Assembly: GCA_046347155.1 (NCBI GenBank)
Contig: JAXMGT010000001.1
Coordinates: 1,116,001-1,180,000, forward strand
Length of the DNA stretch: 64,000 nt
Source: RPQJ01 sp046347155
GTDB taxonomy: Bacteria > Pseudomonadota > Gammaproteobacteria > Steroidobacterales > Steroidobacteraceae
Reading direction: 5' to 3'
The notes under the pieces: model-generated
Databases searched by the model: none
The model's input: the letters and a program-made list of their open reading frames with translations, nothing else
Told to the model about the DNA's origin: nothing
Program-made: the position numbers and the translations under genes
Shown: piece by piece, positions 43,221 through 53,338 of the stretch
How positions within the stretch are numbered: position 1 is the first letter of the stretch
How the letters are laid out: each line of letters begins with the position of its first letter

Positions 43221-43465
43221 CAACCCCCCGCGACCGGCGGGATGAACACGACCCGGTCGCCGTCCGCGAGCGCCCGCGACCAGTCGGAGAACTCGTCGTT
43301 GACTGCCACGCGCAGCATCGAGCGCGGCAGCCCGAAGCCGTGGCGGGCGGCCAGTTCCTCGTAGAGCGTAGCGGCATCCGGCGCGGTCGTGGTGACGGAC
43401 TCCACGTTCACGCGGGCCCGCTCCCGCAGGAGTGCGTAATACTGAACCTGCACGGTGATACTCAT
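43220..43465 (-). CDS. moaD: Molybdopterin synthase small subunit (sulfur carrier MoaD)
   Basis: This 81-residue beta-grasp protein ends in the Gly-Gly needed for thiocarboxylation (VFIPPVAGG) and starts MSITVQVQYYALLRERA. It is adenylated and sulfurated by the MoeB and rhodanese domains of the next gene, then works with its MoaE domain. It overlaps mobA upstream by 4 bp and the fusion gene downstream by one base. Confidence 0.93.
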   Translation of the reverse strand: MSITVQVQYYALLRERARVNVESVTTTAPDAATLYEELAARHGFGLPRSMLRVAVNDEFSDWSRALADGDRVVFIPPVAGG

Positions 43466-44064
43466 CGCGGCGGCCCCTCCGCGAGCCGCGCGCGGGCACC
43501 CGCGTATTCCTCGGGGGTGTTCACGTTGTCGAGCGCGCCGGCCTCGGGCAGCTCGAGCAGCGCAATGCCGAGCGAGAGGATGAACTTGCGCGGGCAGTGC
43601 CGGCCGTTCGCGACGAACGCGAGGATCGCCTCGCGGGTCCCGGGTTCGTAGACGGCGCACAACGGTTCCGGCAGGCCGTCGTGCGCACTGCGGTAGGCCG
43701 TGACGGGCGCCCGGCCGCGGTGCGCCAGCAGGTGCGCGAGCGTCGCGTCGTCGAGGAACGGCAGGTCGCAGGCGACGACCAGCCACGCGGCCCCGGGGTG
43801 TGCCGACTGCGCCGCGATGATGCCAGCGATCGGTCCCTGGCCGGTGTCGCCATCGACGATGCGGGGCAGCGCCGAACGGACAGGGTCCGCCGCCTGCGCG
43901 GCCCGCACCGAAACCCAGGCGTGCGCGACGTGCCGCGAGACGAGCGCGTGCGCCGCCTCGAGCTGGCGGCCACCCGGATATTCGAGCGCGGCCTTGTCGC
44001 GACCCATCCGGCGACTTTCGCCGCCGGCGAGCACGAGTCCGTGGAGCGGGGCGATCGTGCTCAC
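43462..44064 (-). CDS. mobA: Molybdenum cofactor guanylyltransferase
   Basis: This 200-residue nucleotidyltransferase has the GTP-binding signature GLVLAGGESRRMGRDKAALEYPGG, the metal-binding ACDLPFLD and the NVNTPEEY end motif. MobA attaches GMP to Moco, giving the bis-MGD form used by nitrate reductases and other DMSO-reductase-family enzymes. GTG start overlapping the moaC stop (GTGA). Confidence 0.93.
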   Translation of the reverse strand: MSTIAPLHGLVLAGGESRRMGRDKAALEYPGGRQLEAAHALVSRHVAHAWVSVRAAQAADPVRSALPRIVDGDTGQGPIAGIIAAQSAHPGAAWLVVACDLPFLDDATLAHLLAHRGRAPVTAYRSAHDGLPEPLCAVYEPGTREAILAFVANGRHCPRKFILSLGIALLELPEAGALDNVNTPEEYAGARARLAEGPPR

Positions 44065-44531
44065 GCGGGCCCCAGATCGCGCTTGCCGCCGTGCTTTTCG
44101 ACCAGGCGCACCGGCCCGATCACGATCTCGTGCGACAGCGCCTTGCACATGTCGTAGACGGTGAGCGCGGCGACCGTCGCACCGGTCAGCGCCTCCATTT
44201 CGACGCCGGTGCGGTGGTGCACCGAGACCGTGCAGCGGATCACCGCCTCGTCGCCGTCCGGCAGCACGATGTCCACGTCGCAGGACTCGAGCCCCAGCGG
44301 GTGGCAGAACGGAATCAGTTCGTGCGTGCGCTTCGCGGCCATCACGCCGGCGATGATCGCCGTGTGGAACACCGGGCCCTTGCGCGTCGTGTACCCGGAC
44401 TCGCGCAGTGCATCGGCGACGCCGTGCGGGAACCGCACGCGCGCCTCCGCGACCGCGGTGCGCTTGCCGACCGGCTTCGCGCCCACGTCCACCATCGTCG
44501 GCCGTCCGTCGTCGTCCACGTGGCTCAGCAT
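44061..44531 (-). CDS. moaC: Cyclic pyranopterin monophosphate synthase
   Basis: This 156-residue MoaC acts after MoaA on the GTP-derived precursor. Conserved blocks are MVDVGAKPVGKRTAVAEARV, ELIPFCHPLGLESCDVDI and TGVEMEALTGATVAALTVYDMCK. It starts 1 bp after moaA ends on the same strand. Confidence 0.95.
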   Translation of the reverse strand: MLSHVDDDGRPTMVDVGAKPVGKRTAVAEARVRFPHGVADALRESGYTTRKGPVFHTAIIAGVMAAKRTHELIPFCHPLGLESCDVDIVLPDGDEAVIRCTVSVHHRTGVEMEALTGATVAALTVYDMCKALSHEIVIGPVRLVEKHGGKRDLGPA

Positions 44532-44532
44532 G

Positions 44533-45591
44533 TCATCCACCGATGTAGTGCATTTCGACCTTGCGGAGCGTGCGGCCGGCCGCACGCTCGGATTCGCGGA
44601 CCTCGCTGTAGCGGTCGGCGCGGGCGGACCAGGCCGAGCGCAACGACGCGAGCAGTTCGTCGTCCGACGCCCCGGAGCGCAGCGGCGTGCGCAGGTCGAG
44701 GCCGGTCGACGCGAACAGGCAGGTATAGAACACGCCCTCGGACGACAGGCGCGCGCGGCTGCAGTCGCCGCAGAACGGCGACGACACGGACGAGATGAAG
44801 CCGACCTCGCCGGCGCCGTCGTCGTAACGCCAGCGCTCGGCGACCGCGCCGCGTCGCCCGCCCTCGACGGGACTGATCGGCCAGCGCCCGCGGATGCGTT
44901 CGAGCAGCTCCGCCGAGGGGACCACTTCGTCGGGACGCCAGGCGTTGCGATTGCCGACGTCCATGTACTCGATCAGCCGCACGACGACCGGCGTACCGCG
45001 GAACCGCTCGAGCAGCGCGGGCACCGTATGGTCGTTGACGCCCCGCTTGACGACGGTATTCACCTTCACGGGCCCGAGCCCGGCCGCGAGCGCGGCGTCG
45101 ATGCCATCCAGCACCGCGTCGAGCCCGCCGTAGCCGCCGCTCATCGCCTCGAAAACCGCCGGGTCGAGCGTATCGAGGCTCACGGTGACCCGGTGCAGGC
45201 CGTTACCCTTCAGTTCCGCCGCGTGCTGCGCGAGCAGCACGCCATTCGTCGTGAGCGCGAGGTCCTCGACGCCGTCGAGCGTCGAGAGCTCGGCCACCAG
45301 CTCCGCGAGACCGGCGCGCAGCAGGGGTTCGCCGCCCGTGATCCGGACCTTGCGGACACCGAGCCGCGTGGCGAGCCGGGCCACGCGCGTGATCTCCTCG
45401 AAGCCGAGCCGTTCGGCCGAGCGCAGGAAGCGGTACCGATCGTGGAAGGTCTCGCGCGGCATGCAGTACGGGCAACGGAAGTTGCATCGGTCCATCACCG
45501 AGATGCGCAGGTCCCGCATCGGCCGGCCGAGCCGGTCCAGCGGGTCGCGTTCGGGCAGCGGGCGGACGACGTCCGGGGCCATGCGGGTCAC
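44533..45591 (-). CDS. moaA: GTP 3',8-cyclase (radical SAM)
   Basis: This 352-residue enzyme has the N-terminal radical SAM cluster C-x3-C-x2-C in DRCNFRCPYCMPRE, the GGEPLLR motif, LEYM-like RLIEYMDVG, and the C-terminal second cluster (SPFCGDCSRARL, YTCLFAS). It ends in Gly-Gly, which is required for activity in MoaA. A GTG at 45591 overlaps the moeA stop codon and was taken as the start; an ATG three codons downstream is possible. Confidence 0.95.
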   Translation of the reverse strand: MTRMAPDVVRPLPERDPLDRLGRPMRDLRISVMDRCNFRCPYCMPRETFHDRYRFLRSAERLGFEEITRVARLATRLGVRKVRITGGEPLLRAGLAELVAELSTLDGVEDLALTTNGVLLAQHAAELKGNGLHRVTVSLDTLDPAVFEAMSGGYGGLDAVLDGIDAALAAGLGPVKVNTVVKRGVNDHTVPALLERFRGTPVVVRLIEYMDVGNRNAWRPDEVVPSAELLERIRGRWPISPVEGGRRGAVAERWRYDDGAGEVGFISSVSSPFCGDCSRARLSSEGVFYTCLFASTGLDLRTPLRSGASDDELLASLRSAWSARADRYSEVRESERAAGRTLRKVEMHYIGG

Positions 45592-46799
45592 CAGCGACGG
45601 AAGGACGCCAGCGTACCCGGTTCGAGGTCCACCGGCCCGGGCGGCAGTTCGACGAACCCGTCCGTGCCGGCCAGCGCGATGAAATCACCGGACCCGTCGG
45701 TCGGGCGGGCCGCCGCTGCGAGCGGCTGGCCGGGCGACGAGACGAGCTGCGCCGGGACGAAGTGCGTCAGCGGCGGTCTCACGCGGAATCCGGCGGCGAG
45801 CGGCAACCACTCCGGTTTCGGCGGCGCCGCACCGGACAGCACGGCGAGTGCGGGTGCCACGTACCGGACCAGGCACACCAGTGCCGAAACCGGATTGCCG
45901 GGCAGCCCGAACACCGGCTGGCCGCGATCGGTCACGCCGAACCAGAGCGGCTTGCCGGGTCGCTGTGCCACGCGATGCAGCACCTCTCGCACGCCGAGGC
46001 CCGCGAGTACGGCGGGGACGTGGTCGTAGCGTCCCATCGAGACGCCGCCGCTCACCACGACCGCGTCGTGGTCGGCGAGGTGTTCGGCGAGCCGGTCCCG
46101 CATCGTGGTCGGGTCGTCCGGCAGGTGGTCCTCGGTGACTCGCGCGTATCCACGCAACGCCAGGGCGGCACGCAATGCCGCCGGGTTCGAGCGTCGCACC
46201 TGCCACGCTTCGATCGGGCGCCCGGCGTCCACCAGTTCGTCCCCGGTCGAGACGACCGCGACCCGCGGCTCGACGTGCACGCGTGCTTCGGCACGGCCGG
46301 CCGACGCGATGAGCGCGACCTCGGGACCGCCGAGACGGGTGCCGGGACCGAGAAGCCGGTCGCCGGCGCGGCCGTCGCGCGCACGCCCGTGGACGTTGAG
46401 CCCCGGCTCGACGCTGACGTCGCCGGCCACCTCGGCCCATCCGTCGTCGTATGCGAGTCGTTCCACCGGGATCACCGCGTCGCAGCCCGAAGGCAACACC
46501 GCGCCGGTCATCGCTTCGATGCAATCGTCCGACGATTCGAGCGCGAGGGCCGGGCGCCCGGCCGCCTGTATGCCGGCGATCCGGAAACGCCGCCGACCCG
46601 CTTTCCACGAGGACGAGGCGAGCGCGATGCCGTCCATCGTCACCCGGTCGAACGGGGGCTGGTCACGTTCCGCGTGGATCGCCTCTGCGAGCACCGCACC
46701 GGCGAGCGTTGCCAGCGGTCGCGTCTCGACCGGCAGCGCGCGCAGGCAGTCGCGGATCCGTGCCTCCGCCTCGGCCGGCGTCGGCAGCGATCCGCCCAT
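45588..46799 (-). CDS. moeA: Molybdopterin molybdenumtransferase
   Basis: This 403-residue enzyme inserts molybdate into adenylated molybdopterin. Motifs: DQPPFDRVTMDGIAL near residue 46, EAMTGAVLPSGCDAVIPVE, VVSTGDELVDAG, DAVVVSGGVSMGRYDHVP and GLPGNPVSALV. It is the first Moco gene of the operon, 3 bp after the small secreted-protein gene; all further genes overlap or nearly overlap. Confidence 0.95.
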   Translation of the reverse strand: MGGSLPTPAEAEARIRDCLRALPVETRPLATLAGAVLAEAIHAERDQPPFDRVTMDGIALASSSWKAGRRRFRIAGIQAAGRPALALESSDDCIEAMTGAVLPSGCDAVIPVERLAYDDGWAEVAGDVSVEPGLNVHGRARDGRAGDRLLGPGTRLGGPEVALIASAGRAEARVHVEPRVAVVSTGDELVDAGRPIEAWQVRRSNPAALRAALALRGYARVTEDHLPDDPTTMRDRLAEHLADHDAVVVSGGVSMGRYDHVPAVLAGLGVREVLHRVAQRPGKPLWFGVTDRGQPVFGLPGNPVSALVCLVRYVAPALAVLSGAAPPKPEWLPLAAGFRVRPPLTHFVPAQLVSSPGQPLAAAARPTDGSGDFIALAGTDGFVELPPGPVDLEPGTLASFRRW

Positions 46800-46802
46800 G
46801 CG

Positions 46803-47183
46803 TCACTTCTTGCTGGCGTCGTTGAACGCCTTGATCTCTTCGCTCCAGCGCCCGGCGACCGCGGTCAGCTCGTCCAGCGCCGCGTTGTGCTTCTTCGCCT
46901 GGATCGACTCGAGCGCGAGCTTCTTCTGCGCGTACTCCGGATCCGCCGGGTCGAGCAGCGCGACTGCGTCCGCCTTCTCCTTCTCGAGGCAGGCGAGGTA
47001 GACGTTCTGCACGGCGTTCGCGTACTCCTTCACCTGCGCCTGCGCGACCATCATCTGGTCCTTCGTCGCCGTGGCACCGTTCGGGATGTTCTGCGGCGCC
47101 TGTGGATAGGGGCACGCGGCCTCCGCCGCGGAGCCGAGCGCGAGCAGGACCGCGGCGAGCGAGAGACGGATCGACAGGTTCAT
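46803..47183 (-). CDS. Small secreted protein, unknown
   Basis: The 126-residue protein has a clean signal peptide (MNLSIRLSLAAVLLALGS, cleavage after AEA near 22) and a mature part that is mostly helical and rich in Ala, Lys and Glu, with two cysteines (about 24 and 65). I do not recognise a family with certainty. It lies 3 bp before moeA and may be the first gene of the Moco operon; its relevance to Moco is unknown. Confidence 0.75.
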   Translation of the reverse strand: MNLSIRLSLAAVLLALGSAAEAACPYPQAPQNIPNGATATKDQMMVAQAQVKEYANAVQNVYLACLEKEKADAVALLDPADPEYAQKKLALESIQAKKHNAALDELTAVAGRWSEEIKAFNDASKK

Positions 47184-47330
47184 GTAGCGTTCCTCAAGGG
47201 CGGCCGGGCCGCCGGACAGTGCTGATTCGGCGCACGAATATAACAGACCGCCGCCGGGCGCCCGGGTTCCCGGCGCGGCGGGCGGCCGCCGGGTTTATGC
47301 TAGCGGCCTCGAACGACGGGGGGAGCCCCG

Positions 47331-48185
47331 ATGACCAGCGTCGACACGGTCGTGACCTATGGAGGCACGACACACTCGGTGCGCGGGAACTACCGCGACA
47401 TGCGCCCCGACTACACGGTGCAGCAGGACCACGCGGCCTACCGTCCCGAGGAGCACGACCGCTGGCGGCGGCTCTACGCCCGGCAGATGCGGCTCGTTCC
47501 CGGCCGGGCCTCCCCGGAATTCCTGCGGGTCATCGAGACCCTCGGCTACGAGAGCGGGATCCCCCGGTTCGACCAGGTCAATGACCGACTGTCGCGGGCC
47601 ACGGGCTGGACCGTCGTGGCCGTGCCGGGCCTGCTGCCCGAACAGGTGTTCTTCGGTCACCTCGCCGAGCGGCGGTTCCCGGTCACCGTGTGGCTGCGTG
47701 AGGAACACGAGTTCGACTACATCGTCGAGCCGGACGTGTTCCACGACTTCTTCGGCCACGTGCCGTTGCTGTTCGACCCGGTATTCGCGGACTACATGCA
47801 GGCCTACGGCCGGGGCGGGCTCAAGGCCGACGGCCTGCACTCGCTCGAGTTCCTGGCGCGCCTGTACTGGTACACGGTCGAATTCGGGCTGATCCGGACG
47901 GACGAGGGCCTGCGCATCTACGGCGCCGGGATCCTCTCGTCGCCGGGCGAGGTCGAATTCGCGCTCGCGAGCCCGGAGCCCGGGCGCATCGGCTTCGACC
48001 TGCGCCGCGTGATGCGCACCCGTTACAAGATCGACACGTACCAGCAGACCTATTTCGTGATCGAGGACTTCGGCCAGCTGTTCCGCGAGACCGCGCCCGA
48101 TTTCACGCCGCTTTATGCCGAGGTGGCCGCGCTCGAGCAGCTGCCCGCGGACGCGCGCCTGCCGGGCGACCGAGTCTACGGCTGA
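47331..48185 (+). CDS. phhA: Phenylalanine 4-monooxygenase
   Basis: This 284-residue tetrahydropterin-dependent, non-heme iron enzyme converts Phe to Tyr in the cytosol. The iron-binding motif is VFHDFFGHVPLL (two His) with the downstream Glu in LYWYTVEFGL. RPDYTVQQDHAAYRPEEHDRW is the usual bacterial N-terminus, and no ACT regulatory domain is present, as in other bacterial enzymes. No regulator (phhR) or pterin dehydratase (phhB) is adjacent. Confidence 0.95.
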   Translation: MTSVDTVVTYGGTTHSVRGNYRDMRPDYTVQQDHAAYRPEEHDRWRRLYARQMRLVPGRASPEFLRVIETLGYESGIPRFDQVNDRLSRATGWTVVAVPGLLPEQVFFGHLAERRFPVTVWLREEHEFDYIVEPDVFHDFFGHVPLLFDPVFADYMQAYGRGGLKADGLHSLEFLARLYWYTVEFGLIRTDEGLRIYGAGILSSPGEVEFALASPEPGRIGFDLRRVMRTRYKIDTYQQTYFVIEDFGQLFRETAPDFTPLYAEVAALEQLPADARLPGDRVYG

Positions 48186-48296
48186 TCCGTGCGCCGGCCC
48201 GCGGCCGGGCGCGGCCGGCCGACTGGCGGGCGGGGGCGGGTTGGTGTCCAATGACGGCCCCGGACCGCGGTCCGGGGCCCGTCCGCAGAGGTTCGC

Positions 48297-49829
<1,533 letters not shown>

Positions 49830-49860
49830 GGCGCCTCCGCTACAATCCTGTTTCCCTCGC

Positions 49861-49937
49861 GCGGCCGTAGCTCAGTTGGATAGAGCATCAGGCTTCGAAC
49901 CTGAGGGTCGGGGGTTCGAATCCCTCCGGCCGCGCCA
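49861..49937 (+). tRNA. tRNA-Arg (anticodon UCG)
   Basis: A full cloverleaf with encoded CCA: acceptor stem GCGGCCG (49861-49867) pairs with CGGCCGC (49927-49933); D arm GCTC/GAGC; anticodon stem TCAGG/CCTGA with loop CTTCGAA, giving anticodon TCG; T arm GGGGG/CCCTC with loop TTCGAAT; discriminator G then CCA. It reads CGA arginine codons. Confidence 0.96.
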
Positions 49938-50103
49938 CTCGTCGCCAGTCATTGATTCACCAGGGCAGTCGGCCCCGACCGACGCGATGACTTCTGGCGG
50001 TCCAGTGACCGTATTCGGCGGGCAGCGGACGGCGGTGAGTTGCAGGTACGACGTGGTGTATCGGTCGCCACCCGATGAAGGCCCCGTCACGGCTGGCGCG
50101 ACC

Positions 50104-50622
50104 TCAAGTTGATCGATCGACGCTATGGCTGGCCAGCCACTCGTCCAGCTTGTCAAAGCTTCCGCCCCACCCGCCGGTCATGCTGGCCATTTGCCTGGCG
50201 AACATGGCCAGCGCGGCCGCGGTGTATTCGATGGGTGTCCACTTCAGAGTCAGGAGGGTGCCTCCATTTCGGGGCTCCAGGTCCACTTCGGTCAGCAACG
50301 TCTGAGGCCAATCATCGAAGAAGGGCGGTGCGCACTTCACCCCTTCGCGAGTGCAGAAGCTCTGCTCCCACGCGACACGGCGATGCGGTGAGAGTTCCCG
50401 CCACAGATTCAGGCTGAACATCTCCGGTCCACCCGGAGATGCCATTCGGGATATGGTCGACTCGCCCACGGCCAGCGACCCCTGGATGATTTCCACCGAG
50501 GCTCCCTTGGGCCCCGACCACTGCGCCAGCTGTGCTGGATCAGCCCAGGCCTTGTAGACCCGCTCGGGCGACGCCGCGAACTGACGGGAGATAACGAAAA
50601 CGGGAACGTCGTGAGTAGTCAT
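50104..50622 (-). CDS. SRPBCC (AHSA1-like) domain protein
   Basis: The 172-residue protein is of the AHSA1/START-like group: VFVISRQFAASPERVYKAWADPAQLAQWSGP at the start, then SLNLWRELSPHRRVAW and TLLTEVDLEPRNGGTLLTLKW, and a C-terminal MTGGWGGSFDKLDEWL. Such proteins bind hydrophobic ligands; the true ligand is unknown. It overlaps the ArsR-type regulator gene by 4 bp; SRPBCC plus ArsR pairs are very common. Codon use is visibly less GC-biased than in neighbours. Confidence 0.88.
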   Translation of the reverse strand: MTTHDVPVFVISRQFAASPERVYKAWADPAQLAQWSGPKGASVEIIQGSLAVGESTISRMASPGGPEMFSLNLWRELSPHRRVAWEQSFCTREGVKCAPPFFDDWPQTLLTEVDLEPRNGGTLLTLKWTPIEYTAAALAMFARQMASMTGGWGGSFDKLDEWLASHSVDRST

Positions 50623-50933
50623 CTTGGGTCCTGGTCTCGGTCGAGGAAGGCGGCGAGGGAGTCCAGCCGGCTAGGCCAGTACGAGGCCATGTCCTGCAGG
50701 AAACGTTGCGCGAGCAGCAGGCCGTCGGCCTTGAGGCGACGCGGCCGCTGTTGCCTGTCACGATTGGTCTCGATCAGGCCCGCCTCTTCGAGCACGCGAA
50801 GATGGCGGGATATGGCCGGCTGGCTGATCGCAAACCGCGAGGCGATCACGTTGACGCTGGTCTGGCCGGAGCGCAGTTGACGCAGGATTGCTCGGCGCGT
50901 GGGATCAGCCAGCGCGGCAAATGCCTTGTCCAT
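50619..50933 (-). CDS. ArsR/SmtB family (SdpR-like) transcriptional regulator
   Basis: The protein has 104 residues from MDKAFAALADPTRRAILRQL, with a winged helix (SVNVIASRFAISQPAISRHLRVLEEAGLIE) and the wing with RDRQQRPRRLKADGLLLA. No metal-binding ELCVCDL motif is present, so it is SdpR-like rather than metal-sensing. An upstream ATG at 50975 would leave almost no leader after the TATAAT at 50990-50985, so MDKAF was taken. It presumably represses its own operon with the SRPBCC gene. Confidence 0.88.
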   Translation of the reverse strand: MDKAFAALADPTRRAILRQLRSGQTSVNVIASRFAISQPAISRHLRVLEEAGLIETNRDRQQRPRRLKADGLLLAQRFLQDMASYWPSRLDSLAAFLDRDQDPR

Positions 50934-50984
50934 CTGCGCTTCGGTCCTGGCTCGCGACGAGCTTGCCCTTTGCATAGCGGGTTC

Positions 50985-51007
50985 ATTATATAACAATGTC
51001 ATTATTA
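50985..51007 (-). promoter_or_regulatory. Promoter and inverted-repeat operator of the arsR-SRPBCC operon
   Basis: In a strikingly AT-rich patch, TATAAT (50990-50985, minus strand) is directly preceded by the 17-bp imperfect palindrome TAACAATG-T-CATTATTA (50991-51007), whose two 8-bp arms match at seven of eight positions. Its position between -10 and -35 fits a site for auto-repression by the ArsR-type protein. Confidence 0.62.
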
Positions 51008-51181
51008 AAAACACGGGTTCTGGGTGCGAATGCCGCCTGCGGCTCCGGCGTAACTGCTGCGATTTCCGCCGAATCTCGTCGCGATCATTGGCGCGCCAGG
51101 CCGTCCGACCCTGCTGCGTGACGCCGGGCCGTCCGGGGGCGCGCTATGATCCCGCCACACTCGCTTCCGCGGAGCGGACCA

Positions 51182-51730
51182 ATGAAACTCCGTCTTGCAT
51201 TCACGCTGGCGCTCGCGATCGGGCCGATCGGGCCGGTCGGCGCGGCCGTCCTCGAAGCGCGCTTTGCGGTGCCGCGCGGCGGCGACATCGTGATGCAGTT
51301 GCCCGACGACTGGTCCAGCCGCGCGGACACCTCGAACGACAACCTGTCCACGACGATCACGCTGGTCCCGAAGTCGGGCGATCCCTTCCAGATCCAGGTG
51401 ACGCCCATGGCGCCGACGCAGGGCGGCCCGTCGCTGCCGTCCGCCGCGGACCTGCGCCACTTCCTAGAGCAGAACGCGAACGGCATCAGGGCGCAGTCCG
51501 TGGAGTCCGAGATCCGGATCAACGAGCTGGCCGGAGCGTCGGGGCCGGGCTATTACTACTCGGCGACCGACAAGGCGCCGACGCCGGGATCGTACGCTCA
51601 CATGACGCAGGGCGTGCTGCGGGTCGACGGGCTGGTCGTGACGTTCACGATCCTGACGAACGACGGCCAGTCGGCGGTCGTGGAGCAGGCGCTGACGGCC
51701 CTGAAGACGGCGCGCCAGGTCGGTCCCTGA
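51182..51730 (+). CDS. Secreted hypothetical protein
   Basis: This 182-residue protein has a signal peptide (MKLRLAFTLALAIGPIGPVGAA) and a mature domain with VPRGGDIVMQLPDDWSS, GDPFQIQVTPM and PGYYYSATDKAP, a pattern seen in uncharacterised periplasmic proteins that resemble PsbP/Mog1-like lipid-facing domains. No firm family can be given. The start lies after GCGGAGCGGACCA, a weak ribosome-binding site. Adjacent genes are unrelated small proteins. Confidence 0.72.
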   Translation: MKLRLAFTLALAIGPIGPVGAAVLEARFAVPRGGDIVMQLPDDWSSRADTSNDNLSTTITLVPKSGDPFQIQVTPMAPTQGGPSLPSAADLRHFLEQNANGIRAQSVESEIRINELAGASGPGYYYSATDKAPTPGSYAHMTQGVLRVDGLVVTFTILTNDGQSAVVEQALTALKTARQVGP

Positions 51731-51800
51731 CCCGACACCCGCGGCGCGGGTTTCCACGGGGCCGCGGGCGCGGTACCTTTGGCCCGGGAGGGTCCGTCGC

Positions 51801-52427
51801 TTGGTCACGACGATTCCGGCGCCGGTGTTCGCGGGCGGCTCGATCGCATTGATCGTGCTGCTCGCCGTTTCCGGGCTGCATCCCTACGACCGCGCGACGT
51901 GGCTGATGGAAATCGCGCCGGTGCTGATCGTGCTGCCGCTGCTCTGGGCGACGCGGTCGCGCTTCCCGCTCACCCGGTTGCTCTACGCCTGCATCTTCCT
52001 GCACGCGATCGTGCTGATGGTCGGCGGCGCCTACACCTACGCGCGTGTCCCGCTCGGCTTCGCGATCCAGGACGCGTTCGGCCTGCACCGCAACCCGTAC
52101 GACAAGATCGGTCACTTCGCGCAGGGCTTCGTGCCGGCGCTCGCGGCCCGCGAAGTCTTGATCCGCGGCGGTTACGTCCGCGGACGCGGCATGCTCGCGT
52201 TTCTTGTCGTGTGCGTCGTGCTGGCGGTGAGTGCCTGCTACGAATTCGTCGAATGGGGTGCCGCGCTCGCGATGGGGCAGGGCGCCGACGAATTCCTGGG
52301 CACGCAGGGCGATCCCTGGGACACGCAGTCCGACATGTTCATGGCGCTGGTCGGGTCGGTCTCGGCGCTCGCGCTGTTCCGACGGGTGCACGACCGCGAG
52401 CTCGGCGGCGCCGGGGGCGGGTCGTGA
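51801..52427 (+). CDS. DUF2238 (YjdF-like) membrane protein
   Basis: This 208-residue protein has about six TM helices. The DUF2238 signature GGAYTYARVPLGF, then RNPYDKIGHFAQGFVPALAARE, SACYEFVEWGAAL and GDPWDTQSDMFMALVGS are clear. Function is unknown. The start is probably TTG 51801, preceded by GGGAGGG at acceptable spacing, because no ATG or GTG precedes the conserved region. It overlaps the DUF3052 gene (GTGA). Confidence 0.85.
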   Translation: MVTTIPAPVFAGGSIALIVLLAVSGLHPYDRATWLMEIAPVLIVLPLLWATRSRFPLTRLLYACIFLHAIVLMVGGAYTYARVPLGFAIQDAFGLHRNPYDKIGHFAQGFVPALAAREVLIRGGYVRGRGMLAFLVVCVVLAVSACYEFVEWGAALAMGQGADEFLGTQGDPWDTQSDMFMALVGSVSALALFRRVHDRELGGAGGGS

Positions 52428-52864
52428 GCGCCGTCGGGTACTCGGGCACGCCGCTGCCGAAGAAGCTCGGGATCGGCGCGGGCACGAAGCTGTGCCCGAT
52501 CGGCGCGCCGGCCGGCTACCGCGAACTGCTCGGCGCGATGCCGGCCGATACCGTGTTCCAGGCCCGGGTGAGCGGCGCCACCGACGTTGTCCACCTGTTC
52601 TGCACCGAGGCGGCCGACCTCGAGTGGCAGCTCGCCTCGCTGCGCGAGCGCATCGCGCCCGACGCGACCGTCTGGGTGTCTTGGCCGAAGAAGGCCTCGC
52701 GGGTACCGACGACGATCACCGAGGACGTGATCCGCGCGGTCGCGCTGCCGCTCGGCTACGTGGACGTCAAGGTCTGCGCGGTCAGCGACATCTGGTCGGG
52801 CCTCAAGCTCGTGATCCGGAAGGAACTGAGGCCGGGCGGCCGGCCGAAGGCGCGTCGCCGTTGA
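52424..52864 (+). CDS. DUF3052 family protein
   Basis: This 146-residue protein with a GTG start overlapping the DUF2238 stop has the DUF3052 pattern: GYSGTPLPKKLGI near the start, TVWVSWPKKASRVPTTITEDVIR, and LGYVDVKVCAVSDIWSGLKLVIRK at the end. Function is not known. The gene order with the membrane protein looks like an operon because of the overlap. Confidence 0.85.
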   Translation: MSAVGYSGTPLPKKLGIGAGTKLCPIGAPAGYRELLGAMPADTVFQARVSGATDVVHLFCTEAADLEWQLASLRERIAPDATVWVSWPKKASRVPTTITEDVIRAVALPLGYVDVKVCAVSDIWSGLKLVIRKELRPGGRPKARRR

Positions 52865-52909
52865 GCCGGGCATCCTGTCGATGAAACGCTTACTCAGGAG
52901 GAGGTCGAC

Positions 52910-53338
52910 ATGAACGGATCGAATGCACCGAGGTGGTTCCGCCCGACGGCGATCGCCGCGCTGCTGTGGAACCTTGTGGGCTGCATGGCCTACCTGTCGG
53001 ACGTGCGCATCACGCCGGAGCAGGTCGCCGCGATGTCGCCTGCGCAGCAGCAGCTCCTCGCCTCGCGACCGGCCTGGGCCGTGGCGGCATACGCGATCGC
53101 CGTCTGGGGTGGCGCGCTCGGCTCGCTCGGGCTCGTGCTCCGCAAGGGCTGGGCGCTGCCGGTGCTGGTGATCTCGCTGATCGGCATCCTGGTCCAGGAC
53201 TACGGCCTGTTCGTGGTGGCCAGGGTCACCGACGTGTACGGGGTGATGCCGCTCGTGATGCAGGGCCTCGTGCTCGCGATTGCGATCGGCCTGATCGTGA
53301 TGGCCCGCAAGGCGATCGAACGCGGCTGGAACTCGTGA
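52910..53338 (+). CDS. Small four-helix membrane protein
   Basis: The 142-residue protein has about four TM helices with a conserved-looking periplasmic loop (SDVRITPEQVAAMSPAQQQLLASRPAW). Similar proteins (sugar-transporter-like by weak resemblance) are common beside SRPBCC genes. A strong Shine-Dalgarno AGGAGGAGG precedes the ATG. It overlaps the next SRPBCC gene (GTGA) and heads a run of tightly packed genes up to 54862. Confidence 0.8.
   Translation: MNGSNAPRWFRPTAIAALLWNLVGCMAYLSDVRITPEQVAAMSPAQQQLLASRPAWAVAAYAIAVWGGALGSLGLVLRKGWALPVLVISLIGILVQDYGLFVVARVTDVYGVMPLVMQGLVLAIAIGLIVMARKAIERGWNS

Noticed and set aside
49872..50156. 94-residue minus-strand ORF over the tRNA containing RRDSNPRPSGSKPDALSN
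   Set aside because: This is the well-known spurious peptide obtained by translating the antisense of a tRNA gene; no Shine-Dalgarno or family.
50938..51014. Longer start for the ArsR-type regulator
   Set aside because: The TATAAT at 50990-50985 would place the transcript start at or after the upstream start codons; the family N-terminus matches MDKAFAALADPTRRAIL.
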